64,000 nt of DNA from Lysobacteraceae bacterium (GTDB taxonomy: Bacteria; Pseudomonadota; Gammaproteobacteria; Xanthomonadales; Xanthomonadaceae): positions 86,493-150,492 of the forward strand of contig QBLY01000007.1 in assembly GCA_003241895.1 (NCBI GenBank). Reading direction: 5' to 3'. Shown here one piece after another: positions 13,152 through 21,479 of the stretch. The position numbers and the translations under genes are program-made. The notes under the pieces were generated by a model, which did not search any database, was not told the origin of the DNA, and saw only the letters and a program-made list of their open reading frames with translations. Numbering within the stretch: the stretch's first letter is position 1; each line of letters begins with the position of its first letter.

Positions 13152-13694
13152 ATGCGGCAAACCTGGTTGATCGTGCTGGTGTTGGCTGGCTGCACGCCGG
13201 CACCCGTGCCGGAGGCGGCGGCACCCGCAGCCGCGCCGGCGGAAGACGCAGCGGTGGCCGCCGGGCTGGTTGCGCCCACGCCGGCCGAAGTCACCGGCCC
13301 GCTGCCCGCGCGCCTCACCGGCCGTATCACCTACCCGTCCGAGGAGCTGCCGGTGATGCGCGTGTGCGCGGTGGACAGCACCGACCCGGGCACGGCGGTC
13401 TGCTTCCGCACCGTGGCCGGCCAGGCCACCTATTGGCTCGATGTGCCGGCCGGCGCCTGGTGGCTGTTGGCCTGGCCGCAGGACACGGGCACCGAAGGCG
13501 ACCCCGGCCTGCTCAGCGCAGCCAGCGCCTGCCTGGCCAGCGGCGCCACGGGCTGCGACGACCATGCGCTGCAGCTGGTGCAGGTGCAGGCGGGCGACGT
13601 GCGCGACGGGCTGGACATCAACGACTGGTACTACGACCGGGGCGACTTCCCGCCACCCAAGCCACCCCAGGACCTCGACGACGGCTCGGAGTAA
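13152..13694 (+). CDS. Predicted lipoprotein, function unknown
   Basis: 180 residues. The N-terminus MRQTWLIVLVLAGCTPAP is a lipoprotein signal peptide with lipobox LAGC (cleavage before Cys14), followed by an Ala/Pro-rich linker. The mature part has a beta-sandwich-like stretch (LTGRITYPSEELPVMRVCAV ... YWLDVPAGAWWLLAWP) with paired cysteines. It ends in an acidic DWYYDRGDFPPPKPPQDLDD tail. No family is recognised. The short gap after the MgtC-type gene suggests coexpression. The track's longer ORF runs out of frame through the upstream gene and is rejected. Confidence 0.75.
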   Translation: MRQTWLIVLVLAGCTPAPVPEAAAPAAAPAEDAAVAAGLVAPTPAEVTGPLPARLTGRITYPSEELPVMRVCAVDSTDPGTAVCFRTVAGQATYWLDVPAGAWWLLAWPQDTGTEGDPGLLSAASACLASGATGCDDHALQLVQVQAGDVRDGLDINDWYYDRGDFPPPKPPQDLDDGSE

Positions 13695-13709
13695 GCCCCG
13701 GCCGCACGC

Positions 13710-14360
13710 TCAGATGATGCGCAGCGTGATCGCCTTGAGCACCGCGCGGGTGCGGTCGCGGGTGCCGAGCTTGTCGAGGATGTCGGACACGTAGTTCTTC
13801 ACCGTGCCCTCCGACAGGAACACGGCCTTGGCGATCTCGCGGTTGGAATAACCGCCGGCCAGCAGCCGCAGTATCGACACCTCGCGTTCGCTGAAGGTGT
13901 CGGTGGGCGCGGACTGGTCGCGGTAGGCGTAGCGGGCGCGCACCGGGTCGGTGGGTACCGGCGCCAGCAGCGTTTCGCCGGCGGCGACGCGGGTGATGGC
14001 CTCCAGCAGGTCTTCCGGCGACGCGTCCTTGAGCAGGAAGCCCTGGGCGCCGGCTTCGGCGGCGCGCAGCGGAAGCACGGCGTCGTCGAAAGTGGTCAGC
14101 AGCACCACCGGCGTAGCGTCGCCGCGTTCGCGCAGCGCGCGCACCAGGCCCAGGCCGTCCAGGCCGGGCATGCGGATGTCGGACAGCACCACGTCCACCT
14201 GCGAAACGAGCAGCGCGTCCAGCAGTGCCTGGCCGTCATCGGCTTCCACCGTAACCTCCAGCGTTTCGAAGCCCGCCAGCAGCGCCTTCAGGCCGCTGCG
14301 CACGAGGGCCTGGTCGTCGGCCAGCGCGATGCGCAGCGCAACCCTGCCGTCGTCGCTCAT
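13710..14360 (-). CDS. NarL/LuxR-family response regulator
   Basis: 216-residue DNA-binding response regulator. The receiver domain (about 8-125) has the acidic pocket LADDQ, the phosphoacceptor Asp61 in VVLSDIRMPG, T/S in LLTTF and the Lys in FLLKDASPEDL. The C-terminal LuxR helix-turn-helix (about 150-216) reads FSEREVSILRLLAGGYSNREIAKAVFLSEGTVKNYVSDIL. The gene overlaps the upstream kinase stop by four bases (ATGA), so it is the cognate regulator of that kinase. The pair resembles DesK/DesR and LiaS/LiaR-type systems; the targets are not visible, though the divergent membrane-protein gene at 15630 is a candidate. Confidence 0.92.
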   Translation of the reverse strand: MSDDGRVALRIALADDQALVRSGLKALLAGFETLEVTVEADDGQALLDALLVSQVDVVLSDIRMPGLDGLGLVRALRERGDATPVVLLTTFDDAVLPLRAAEAGAQGFLLKDASPEDLLEAITRVAAGETLLAPVPTDPVRARYAYRDQSAPTDTFSEREVSILRLLAGGYSNREIAKAVFLSEGTVKNYVSDILDKLGTRDRTRAVLKAITLRII

Positions 14361-15487
14361 GCGGCCACGGGCAGCCAGGCCTGCAGGTGGACGCCGCCGG
14401 TTTCGGTCCGCTGCACCTCCAGCCCGCCGCCGATGGCTTCCAGCCGTTCGCGCATGCCGCTCAGGCCGTTGCCCGCGCGCACCGCGCCGCTGCCGCGGCC
14501 GTCGTCGCGGATGTCCAGGCGCAGCGCGTCACCGTCCCGGCGCAGCACCACCCACAGCGTGTGCGCCTGGGAATGCTTCACGGCATTGGTGAGGCCTTCC
14601 TGCACGGCGCGCAGTACGGCTTCGGCCTGGGCCACCGTGGCCACGCGGGCGTCATCGGCGATTTCCAGCTCCAGGTGCGGCCGCGGGAACGGGCGCGCCA
14701 GCGTGTGGATGGCCGCGGCCAGATCCAGCCCTTCGTCCTGGCGCATCTGCTGCACCACGCCGCGGATGTCGGCCAGCAGTTCGTCGGCCAGCCGTGCGCA
14801 CAGCCCAATGCGCTCGTCGCCGGGCATGCGCGGGTCGCGCGCCAGGGCGGCCAGGTTGATCTTCAGCGCCGTGAGCTTGTGGCCGGCCACGTCGTGCAGC
14901 TCGCGCGACAGCCGCAGCCGCTCGGAGTCGCGCGCGCTTTCGGCCAGCAGGCTGCGGGTGGCGAGCAGGTCGGCATTGGTGGCCGCCAGTTCGTCGCGGG
15001 TCTGCTCGGCGCGAAACGCGAACCAGGCCGTCAGCGACGCGAAGCCCTGGAAGCTCATGTGCATCAGGGTGGAGATCATCGGCGAGCGCAGCTGCCACAG
15101 GTCCCGGTAGATGAAGAACACGACGATGTTCATTGCCAGGATGATCACCACCGACAGCCGCGCATTGAACACGCGCACCAGCTGCACCACGCACAGGATC
15201 AGCAGGATCGGCACCGAGCTGTAGCGCGCCAAGGCCATCAGTACGAACGCCAGTCCGATCTGCGCCAGCACCATCGCCTGGGTGCCGCGCGACACCGATT
15301 GGCCCGACGTCACCATCATGAACAGCGCCAGGAACAGCAGGTGCAGCGCGGCCACGGCGGCCAGCGGCACGGCCATGCCGGTGTCGGCCGGATCGTGGGA
15401 GATCAGCATCTCGAAGCCGATCGCGCCCCAGGCCAGGTAACCGGCGAAGTTGAGCGGCGACAGCAGGGTGCGCAGGCGTGGGTTCAT
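14357..15487 (-). CDS. DesK/LiaS-type sensor histidine kinase (HisKA_3)
   Basis: 376 residues. An N-terminal sensor region of about six membrane helices (roughly 10-165) has almost no loops, so the stimulus is probably sensed in the membrane. A coiled coil leads to the HisKA_3 dimerisation box LSRELHDVAGHKLTALKINL, containing the phosphorylated His, and an ATPase domain with N-box EGLTNAVKHSQA, LDIRDDGRG and GNGLSGMRERL. The start is set at MNPRLRTLL because the upstream extension in the track is low-complexity. It is coupled to the LuxR-type regulator by a 4-base overlap and divergent from the gene at 15630. Confidence 0.9.
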   Translation of the reverse strand: MNPRLRTLLSPLNFAGYLAWGAIGFEMLISHDPADTGMAVPLAAVAALHLLFLALFMMVTSGQSVSRGTQAMVLAQIGLAFVLMALARYSSVPILLILCVVQLVRVFNARLSVVIILAMNIVVFFIYRDLWQLRSPMISTLMHMSFQGFASLTAWFAFRAEQTRDELAATNADLLATRSLLAESARDSERLRLSRELHDVAGHKLTALKINLAALARDPRMPGDERIGLCARLADELLADIRGVVQQMRQDEGLDLAAAIHTLARPFPRPHLELEIADDARVATVAQAEAVLRAVQEGLTNAVKHSQAHTLWVVLRRDGDALRLDIRDDGRGSGAVRAGNGLSGMRERLEAIGGGLEVQRTETGGVHLQAWLPVAA

Positions 15488-15629
15488 GCGACCAGCTTGG
15501 GCCGCGCGAGTCCGGTACTCAAGCCCGGCCGTGCAGAAAGTGACTTCCGGCACCACGCCGCGATGACCGCCGGCACCTGACCACCCCGGCCGCGTCCGCA
15601 ACACTGTTTCCATACCGGAGGAAACCGCC

Positions 15630-16343
15630 ATGACCCTGCACACCTTGAGTTACTTCGTCCACGTCGGCCTGGGCATCCTGGCCCTGGCTACGTTCTGGAC
15701 TTCGGGACTTAGCCGCAAGGGCAGTCCGATCCATCGCCTCTCGGGCAAGGCCTACCTGTTGGCGATGACCGGACTGCTGCTGGCGGCGGTGCCCCTGACG
15801 GCGACGCTGGCGGCGCGCAATCCTGTGGCGGGCGGCTTCCTGGCCTACCTGATCATCATCACGGTCACCTCGGTCTGGACCAGCTGGCGCGCGGTGAAGG
15901 ACAAGCGCGACTGGGCCCGCTTCACCGGTCCGGTTTACCGCGCGCTGATGGCGGCCAACCTGCTGAGCGGCCTGGCGATCGCGTACGTGGGGCTTTTCGT
16001 CACCAACCAGATGCAGGTGATCTTCGTGGCGTTCTCCAGCATCGGCATCATCGGCGCGGTGAACATGTGGCGGTTCTCGCGGCGCGAGCCGGAAGATGCG
16101 CGCTGGCCGCTGCGCCAGCACCTGGGCGCGATGCTGGGCAACGGCATCGCCACCCATATCGCCTTCCTCACCATCGGCCTGCCCAAGGTGCTGCCGTTCC
16201 TGGCGGGCTCGAGCCTGCTCAACCTGGCGTGGCTGGCGCCGCTGGTGGTGGCGTCTTTGGCCGGCGTGTACCTGACCCGCAAGTACCTGCCCAAGCGCCG
16301 CGCGGCTGCGGTGGCCGCGGCGCCTGATGCGGTAGCCGGCTAG
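15630..16343 (+). CDS. Conserved multi-span membrane protein
   Basis: 237 residues with about six membrane helices (for example LSYFVHVGLGILALATFW, LAMTGLLLAAVPLTATLAA, GGFLAYLIIITVTSVWTSW). A His-containing first helix and a KGSPIHRLSGKAY loop resemble haem- or quinone-associated membrane proteins of the DUF2306 type; that resemblance is only suggestive. A GGAGGAAAC ribosome site precedes the ATG. It is divergent from the two-component pair and may be its target. It overlaps the 3' end of phhA by four bases on the opposite strand. Confidence 0.7.
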   Translation: MTLHTLSYFVHVGLGILALATFWTSGLSRKGSPIHRLSGKAYLLAMTGLLLAAVPLTATLAARNPVAGGFLAYLIIITVTSVWTSWRAVKDKRDWARFTGPVYRALMAANLLSGLAIAYVGLFVTNQMQVIFVAFSSIGIIGAVNMWRFSRREPEDARWPLRQHLGAMLGNGIATHIAFLTIGLPKVLPFLAGSSLLNLAWLAPLVVASLAGVYLTRKYLPKRRAAAVAAAPDAVAG

Positions 16344-17227
16344 GCGTCGGCGCCTTCGGGCCAGCCTTCGCCGGTGCCGCGCTGGTGCACGGTGTCGCCG
16401 GGCTGCACCGAGCCGGCCGGGAAGCTGTCGTGCGCGGCAAGGCGCGCGTAGATCGGGGTGAAGTCGGGCCCGGTGGCTTCCATCAGCTGTTCGTAGCTGT
16501 CAATGACGAAGTAGGTTTTCTGGAAGCTGTCGATGCGGTAGCGGGTGCGCATGATGCGCTCGAGGTCGAAGCCGATGCGGTTGGGCGACGCCGATTCCAG
16601 GCAGTGGATGGATTCGCCCTTGGACGACACGATGCCGCTGCCGTAGATGCGCAGGCCGTCGGGCTGGCGGATCAGGCCGAACTCCACCGTGTACCAGTAC
16701 AGCCGCGTCAGGTTCACCAGCGCATCGGGGCCGATGGCGTGCGCCTTGACGCCGCCGCGGCCGTAGGCGGCCATGTAGTCGGCGAACACCGGGTTCATCA
16801 GCAGCGGCACGTGGCCGAACAGGTCGTGGAACAGGTCCGGCTCGGCGAGGTAGTCGAGCTGGTCGCGCTTGCGGATCCACCAGGTCACCGGGAAGCGGCG
16901 GTTGGCGAGGTGTTCGAAGAAGGTCAGTTCGGGCAGCAGGCCCTCGACGCCGATCAACTCCCAGCCGGTGGCCTGCTTGAGCACGGGGTTGAGTTCGGTG
17001 AATTTGGGGATGCGGTCGGGCGTCATGCCCATCGCCTGCTGCTGGTGCAGGAATTCGTCGCTGGCGCGGCCCACCAGGATTTTCCGCTGGCGCTCGAACA
17101 GCGTCGCCCAGACGCCGTGGTCTTCGTCGGTGTAGCTGTCCCAGGGCTGTTCGACCACGTCGGTGGTGTAGACCGGCACGTAGCCTTTGTCGGTCATCTG
17201 GTGTTCGACGCGCTTGGGCGGGTTCAT
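16340..17227 (-). CDS. phhA: Phenylalanine-4-hydroxylase
   Basis: Pterin- and iron-dependent monooxygenase converting L-phenylalanine to L-tyrosine, the first step of phenylalanine catabolism. The 295 residues show the aromatic amino acid hydroxylase core with the iron facial triad: two His in DLFHDLFGHVPLL and the Glu in YWYTVEFGLI. Family segments WWIRKRDQLDYLAEPD and RIYGSGIVSSKGE are also present. The start MNPPKRVEHQM has a GGAGG ribosome site, unlike the longer track version. The gene is divergent from an AsnC/Lrp-type regulator, a classic arrangement for amino-acid catabolic genes; no phhB (pterin dehydratase) is beside it. Confidence 0.96.
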   Translation of the reverse strand: MNPPKRVEHQMTDKGYVPVYTTDVVEQPWDSYTDEDHGVWATLFERQRKILVGRASDEFLHQQQAMGMTPDRIPKFTELNPVLKQATGWELIGVEGLLPELTFFEHLANRRFPVTWWIRKRDQLDYLAEPDLFHDLFGHVPLLMNPVFADYMAAYGRGGVKAHAIGPDALVNLTRLYWYTVEFGLIRQPDGLRIYGSGIVSSKGESIHCLESASPNRIGFDLERIMRTRYRIDSFQKTYFVIDSYEQLMEATGPDFTPIYARLAAHDSFPAGSVQPGDTVHQRGTGEGWPEGADA

Positions 17228-17288
17228 CGGGACGGCCTCCGGGACAGCGTCCAGTCTAACGGCGGGGCCGCGCAAGAAGTTTGCGTTG

Positions 17289-17325
17289 TTGTGCGAAACG
17301 GGCCGTTGTGCGCAATATAATTGCG
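17289..17325 (+). promoter_or_regulatory. Likely AsnC/Lrp operator overlapping the regulator's promoter
   Basis: Between the divergent phhA and asnC-type genes, the palindrome CGCAAT-ATA-ATTGCG (17311-17325) encloses a perfect TATAAT (17315-17320), placed like a -10 element about 30 bases before the regulator's ATG. TTGTGCG occurs at 17289 and again at 17306, a 17-base phase. A regulator bound here would sit over the -10, consistent with autoregulation and control of phhA. No good -35 is seen, so activation or another sigma factor is possible. Confidence 0.6.
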
Positions 17326-17349
17326 AAGAAATGTCCTAGGGAGCCGTGA

Positions 17350-17832
17350 ATGGACGCCAATCGCCTGGACCGCACCGATCTTTCCCTGCTCGCCATCCTG
17401 CAGCGCGAGGGCCGCATCAGCAACGCTGAGCTGGCCGAGCGGGTCAGGCTGTCGGCCTCGGCCTGCCTGCGCCGCGTGCAGCGGCTCGAACAGGACGGCG
17501 TGCTGGCCGGTTACGCCGCGCTGATCGATCCGGCCCGGGTCGGCCTGGGCCTGCAGGCGTTCGTGCGCGTGCAGCTGGCGCGCCACGATACCGACGCCAT
17601 CGCCGAATTCACGCAGCGCGTGGCGGCCTGGGACGAAGTGGTGGCCTGCCATGCGCTCACCGGCGACATGGACTACCTGCTGCACGTGGCGGTGCAGGAC
17701 CTGGCGCACTTCTCGCGCTTCCTGCTCGACCACCTGCTCAACGCCAGCGGCGTCGCCGACGTCAACTCCAGCTTCGTCCTGCGCACCGTCAAACAAGCCC
17801 GCGCCCTCCCCCTACGCCACCTCGCCGGCTGA
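17350..17832 (+). CDS. Lrp/AsnC-family transcriptional regulator
   Basis: 160-residue feast/famine regulator. The N-terminal winged helix-turn-helix (about 5-60) reads LDRTDLSLLAILQREGRISNAELAERVRLSASACLRRVQRLEQDGVL. The C-terminal RAM (AsnC ligand-binding) domain (about 70-150) includes DEVVACHALTGDMDYLLHVAV, the amino-acid-responsive core. An AGGGAG ribosome site precedes the ATG. Because it is divergent from phhA with an inverted repeat in the 122-base gap, it most likely senses phenylalanine or a related aromatic compound and controls phhA and itself. That role is inferred from context. Confidence 0.93.
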   Translation: MDANRLDRTDLSLLAILQREGRISNAELAERVRLSASACLRRVQRLEQDGVLAGYAALIDPARVGLGLQAFVRVQLARHDTDAIAEFTQRVAAWDEVVACHALTGDMDYLLHVAVQDLAHFSRFLLDHLLNASGVADVNSSFVLRTVKQARALPLRHLAG

Positions 17833-17833
17833 A

Positions 17834-17863
17834 AACGGGGTCAGAAGTGAACCTGACCCCGTT
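17834..17863. repeat. 30-bp perfect palindromic element / bidirectional terminator
   Basis: AACGGGGTCAG, an 8-base loop, then CTGACCCCGTT: an 11-bp perfect stem between the convergent asnC-type and M28 peptidase genes. It can fold as a terminator hairpin on both strands. Its GGGGTCAG...CTGACCCC core resembles dispersed extragenic palindromes that I know from xanthomonad and other genomes; no second copy was noticed in this window. Confidence 0.75.
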
Positions 17864-17872
17864 CTTGCAGGC

Positions 17873-19552
17873 TTACGGCGTGCGCTGGCCGAATTTATCG
17901 CCAAAGAAGTCGCCGGCCTTCCAGGCCGGGCGGGTGTCGGCGTCGCCGACGCGGCGGCCGATGGCGGCGTTCAGGCGCGACAGCATCGCGGCGCTGGCGT
18001 AGTTGATCGGCAGGTCGGTTTCGTCGCTGGGCTGGTGGTAGTGGCCGGTGAGGAAGTCCTCGTAAAGCGCCAGCGCGTCGATATCGGGGTTGCGCGCCTT
18101 GATGCCCGCGTCCAGGTACACCGCCGGGATGCCTTCGCGCACGAAGGCGTACTGGTCGGAGCGCACGAACACCACTTCCTCGGGCTTGGGGTCGGGCGTC
18201 AGACCCACGCCCAGCTGCGCGGCGGCCGCCTGCACGTCGGCTTCCAGCGTGCTGTGCTCGATGCCGATCGGCACCACGTCGGTGACCTCGGTGAGGAAAA
18301 CCGGCATGTCCATGTTGATGTTCGCCACCAGCGAGGCCTTGGGCACCGTGGGGAACTGGGCGAACCAGGTAGCGCCCAGCAGCCCGCGTTCCTCGGCCGT
18401 CACCGCAACGAACAGCAGCGAGCGGCGCGGGGCGGTGGCGTCGGCCTTGAGCTCGGTCGCCGCCTGCAGCATCACCGCGATGCCCAGCGCGTTGTCGAAG
18501 GCGCCGTTGTAGATGCCGTCACCGGCCACCTCGGCGCCCAGGCCGATGTGGTCCAGGTGCGCCGAGTAGGCGATGTGTTCGGCCGCCAGCGCGGGGTCCG
18601 AGCCGGGAAGCTTGCCGACCACGTTCCGGCTGTCCAGCCGCTGCAGCGTGGTGGCGCCGGCCAGCGTGACCTGCCCGGGCAGGTCGAACGATTCAAGCTT
18701 GCCACTTTCGCGCCGCTCGAAGATCTCGTCCGCCGCCATCGGCGCACCGGCCAGCAGCCTGCGCGCTCCGGCCACGCTCAGCGTGGCGGTGGCCTTGAGC
18801 TCGGGCCAGGCGTCCACCGGCTTGCCGTCGGCGTCCACCAGGCGCATGCCGGGCATCTGCCAGTTGCTGGCGCCGCGGGCCCACGGGTACTTGGCGTCGT
18901 CCACCGGGTTGCCGATGCCGATGGCGCCGATGGCACCTTGCGCGACCAGCTGCGCCATCTTTTCCCGGCCCGAGGCGTGGAAGGCACGTTGGGTATTGGT
19001 GAAGGCCGAGGGAGCACCGGAGAAATACACCGCCACCTTGCCGCGCACGTCAACGTCCTTGAAGTCGTCGTATCCCAGTTCGGGCGCGTGCACGGCCTGG
19101 CCGACGAACACCAGCGGTGCGCTCACCGCGTGGCTGGCGGCGCTGTAGTTCACCCCCGGCAGGAACTCGTCCTGGAAGACGAATTCGACGTTGGCGCCGT
19201 CGCGCTGCAGAACGAACTGCGCGCCCTCGCGCTGACGCCGGGCTTCCAGCAGCGGCACGTGCTGGAAGTACGTGCCGTCGTCGCCGGCCGGCGCCAGCCC
19301 GATGGCGCGGTAGCGGTTGGCTACGTACAGCGACGCCAGGTCGTAGCCGCGCGTGCCTGCCGCGCGGCCTTCCAGCAGGTCGTCGGCCAGGAAGCGAACG
19401 TCCGCCTCGATGCGGCGCGCGCCGCTGGCGTCGGCGGCGGCGGACGGTGTGGCGGCTTCCGGGGCTGGCGCACCGGATTCGGGCGTCCGGCTGCAGGCGA
19501 CGGACAGGCACAGTGCGAGCGGGGCAAGCAGCAGTTTTGCAGACGGTGTCAT
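17873..19552 (-). CDS. M28-family zinc metallopeptidase, lipoprotein
   Basis: 559-residue exported aminopeptidase-like enzyme. The N-terminus MTPSAKLLLAPLALCLSVACS is a lipoprotein signal with Cys20 in the lipobox. A protease-associated insert (about 125-260, KVAVYFSGAP, AIGAIGIGNPVDD) precedes and interrupts the M28 catalytic domain. Zinc and catalytic motifs are visible: YSAHLDHIGLG, NGAFDNALGIAVML, TAEERGLLGATW, NINMDMP and the late GHYHQPSDE. This set matches M28 peptidases such as xanthomonad secreted aminopeptidases that release N-terminal residues in the periplasm or at the envelope. It is convergent with the AsnC-type gene, sharing the palindromic terminator. Confidence 0.92.
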   Translation of the reverse strand: MTPSAKLLLAPLALCLSVACSRTPESGAPAPEAATPSAAADASGARRIEADVRFLADDLLEGRAAGTRGYDLASLYVANRYRAIGLAPAGDDGTYFQHVPLLEARRQREGAQFVLQRDGANVEFVFQDEFLPGVNYSAASHAVSAPLVFVGQAVHAPELGYDDFKDVDVRGKVAVYFSGAPSAFTNTQRAFHASGREKMAQLVAQGAIGAIGIGNPVDDAKYPWARGASNWQMPGMRLVDADGKPVDAWPELKATATLSVAGARRLLAGAPMAADEIFERRESGKLESFDLPGQVTLAGATTLQRLDSRNVVGKLPGSDPALAAEHIAYSAHLDHIGLGAEVAGDGIYNGAFDNALGIAVMLQAATELKADATAPRRSLLFVAVTAEERGLLGATWFAQFPTVPKASLVANINMDMPVFLTEVTDVVPIGIEHSTLEADVQAAAAQLGVGLTPDPKPEEVVFVRSDQYAFVREGIPAVYLDAGIKARNPDIDALALYEDFLTGHYHQPSDETDLPINYASAAMLSRLNAAIGRRVGDADTRPAWKAGDFFGDKFGQRTP

Positions 19553-19639
19553 GGCGGGCTCCGGAGGCGACGACGGAAACTAACATCGCCCCGCCGGCCA
19601 TGGAATGATGGCGGCGTGCACAACCCCTCCGGGACCACC

Positions 19640-20269
19640 ATGGCCAGCGCAGCAACCCCCACCTCGCCCGCCCGCACCGAAGCCTGGCTGATGGTGGCCA
19701 TCATCGTGGGTGCATTGGCCTGGTCGGGCATCGCGCCTTACGACCGCCTGACCTGGATGCTGGAGGTGGTGTGGGTGGCGGTCGGGCTGCCGCTGGTGGC
19801 CTGGGCCTGGGGCCGCTTCCCGCTCAGCCGCCTGCTGGCCTGGCTGCTGGTCGTGCATGCGCTGATCCTGATCTACGGCGGGGCCCACACATACGCGCTC
19901 ACACCGCTGGGCCTGTGGTTCCAGGAAGCCTTCGACATGGCGCGCAACCACTACGACCGCCTGGGTCATTTCGCCCAGGGGTTCGTCCCCGCCATCCTGG
20001 CGCGCGAGCTGCTGTTGCGCCGCACCCCGCTGCTGCGCGGCGGCTGGCTGTTCTACCTGGTGGTGGCGGCGGCGCTGTCGTTCAGTGCCTTCTTCGAGCT
20101 GATCGAATGGTGGGCGGCGCTGGTGTGGGGCGGTGACGCTGACGCTTTCCTGGCAACCCAGGGCGACGTCTGGGACACCCAGTGGGACATGTTCATGGCG
20201 CTGTGCGGCGCGATCATCGCGCAGCTGCTGCTGGCGCGGGTACACGACCGGCAGCTGGGCCTGCGCTAG
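19640..20269 (+). CDS. DUF2238 (YjdF-like) inner-membrane protein
   Basis: 209 residues with about six membrane helices (MVAIIVGALAWSGIAP, LEVVWVAVGLPLVAWAW, LLAWLLVVHALILIYGGAHTYA, and more). The DUF2238 signature is present: GGAHTY, FQEAFDMARNHYDRLGHFAQGFVPAILARE, SFSAFFELIEWW and GDVWDTQWDMFMAL. These conserved charged and aromatic residues lie inside the membrane, but the function is not established. ATG 19640 is chosen; an in-frame GTG at 19616 would add eight residues. It is divergent from the M28 peptidase and overlaps the next minus-strand gene by four bases at its 3' end. Confidence 0.88.
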   Translation: MASAATPTSPARTEAWLMVAIIVGALAWSGIAPYDRLTWMLEVVWVAVGLPLVAWAWGRFPLSRLLAWLLVVHALILIYGGAHTYALTPLGLWFQEAFDMARNHYDRLGHFAQGFVPAILARELLLRRTPLLRGGWLFYLVVAAALSFSAFFELIEWWAALVWGGDADAFLATQGDVWDTQWDMFMALCGAIIAQLLLARVHDRQLGLR

Positions 20270-21471
20270 ACCGCCTTTTCGCCCGGCGCCGGCTCCCAGC
20301 CGGTCATCGGGTCGGGCATCACCAGGTTGCGGCCGGCGTTCTTGGCTGCGTACATGGCGCGGTCAGCGCGCTGGAGCAGCTGCGAGAACTCACCGTCCAT
20401 CGGTGCCAGCGTCGCCAGGCCGATCGACAGCGTCACCGTTTTCAGGTGTCCTTCCATGGGCAGTGGCTGGTCGGCGAAGCTGCTGCGGATACGTTCGCCC
20501 GCGTTCATCGCGCTTGAGCCGTCGGCGTTGGGCATCAGCACGATGAACTCCTCGCCGCCCAACCGCCCCAGCACGTCCTCGGTACGCAGGGTGCGGCGGA
20601 TACGCGCCACCGATTCCACCAGCGCCAGGTCGCCGATGGCGTGGCCCAGCTCGTCGTTGATGCGCTTGAAGTGGTCGATGTCCAGCACTAGCACCGACAG
20701 CGGCAGCCCGTGCCTGCGTGCGGCCGCCATGCTCTGGGTGGCCAGCTCCTCGATGGCGCGGCGGTTGTAGCAGCCGGTGAGATAGTCAACCCGCGCGGCG
20801 AGCTCGAGTTCATGCTGGCTGCGCTCGGTGCACAACAGCAGGAAGCCGATGGTCGCGATCACCGGCAGCACGCTGCCCACGGCATAGGTCAACAGCTGCA
20901 CGTGCGTGAGCTGGAACACGGTGCTTACCTGGCTGGGATCGAACGCCAGATAGATCGCACGGTAGGCCATGATCGCCGTCGCACCCGCGAACGCCACCCC
21001 GGCGACGTGCCGTACCGCGCCGCGGCCATGTCGATAGATGATGGCCGCGCTGGTCCCGAGCACCAGCGCCAGCACCACCGAGATGGCGATCAGCCGTTTT
21101 ATCAGGTCCGGATCCACCAGCCCCCAGTAAAGCGACGTCAGCATCGCCGCGGCGACCATTCCCAGCAGCGGGCCGCGACCGGAGGGCAGCCTGAAGAAAT
21201 GACGCAGTGCCACCACGTAGGCCGCCATGCCCATGGTCACGAAGGCATTGGCCACCAGGATGGTCAGCAGAGGCGTCAGCGAGTCGCGCAGGCTCAGCAG
21301 CACGAACCCCACCGGCTGCAGCAGCGTAGCCCCCACCCACCAGTGGATGCTGGTGCGGTACGCGCCCGACAGGGCCCGTCCGACCACCAGCAGCACCAGG
21401 CCGATCATCAGCGTGAGCATCGCCCCGACCAGCAGGGCCGAGCGGATGTCGAATGTCCAGGAGGTTTCCAT
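20266..21471 (-). CDS. Membrane-bound diguanylate cyclase (GGDEF)
   Basis: 401 residues. The N-terminal half is a sensor of six to seven membrane helices (about 10-205). The C-terminal GGDEF domain (about 225-385) is intact: RVDYLTGCYNRRAIEE, LVLDIDHFKRINDELGHAIGD, RLGGEEFIVLMPNADGS and the closing RADRAMYAAKNAGRN. It should make cyclic di-GMP. Its N-terminus (DIRSALLVGAMLTLMIG) resembles that of the diguanylate cyclase at 26510 (DVRTVMVFGALLSLMTV), suggesting the two are paralogues. It lies nine bases downstream of an EAL phosphodiesterase gene on the same strand, so opposing enzymes are probably coexpressed. Confidence 0.92.
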   Translation of the reverse strand: METSWTFDIRSALLVGAMLTLMIGLVLLVVGRALSGAYRTSIHWWVGATLLQPVGFVLLSLRDSLTPLLTILVANAFVTMGMAAYVVALRHFFRLPSGRGPLLGMVAAAMLTSLYWGLVDPDLIKRLIAISVVLALVLGTSAAIIYRHGRGAVRHVAGVAFAGATAIMAYRAIYLAFDPSQVSTVFQLTHVQLLTYAVGSVLPVIATIGFLLLCTERSQHELELAARVDYLTGCYNRRAIEELATQSMAAARRHGLPLSVLVLDIDHFKRINDELGHAIGDLALVESVARIRRTLRTEDVLGRLGGEEFIVLMPNADGSSAMNAGERIRSSFADQPLPMEGHLKTVTLSIGLATLAPMDGEFSQLLQRADRAMYAAKNAGRNLVMPDPMTGWEPAPGEKAV

Positions 21472-21479
21472 GCCGGTGG

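Noticed and set aside
17651-20269. Single 872-aa plus-strand ORF
   Set aside because: Only the last 209 residues are a real protein (DUF2238). The rest is antisense to the M28 peptidase.
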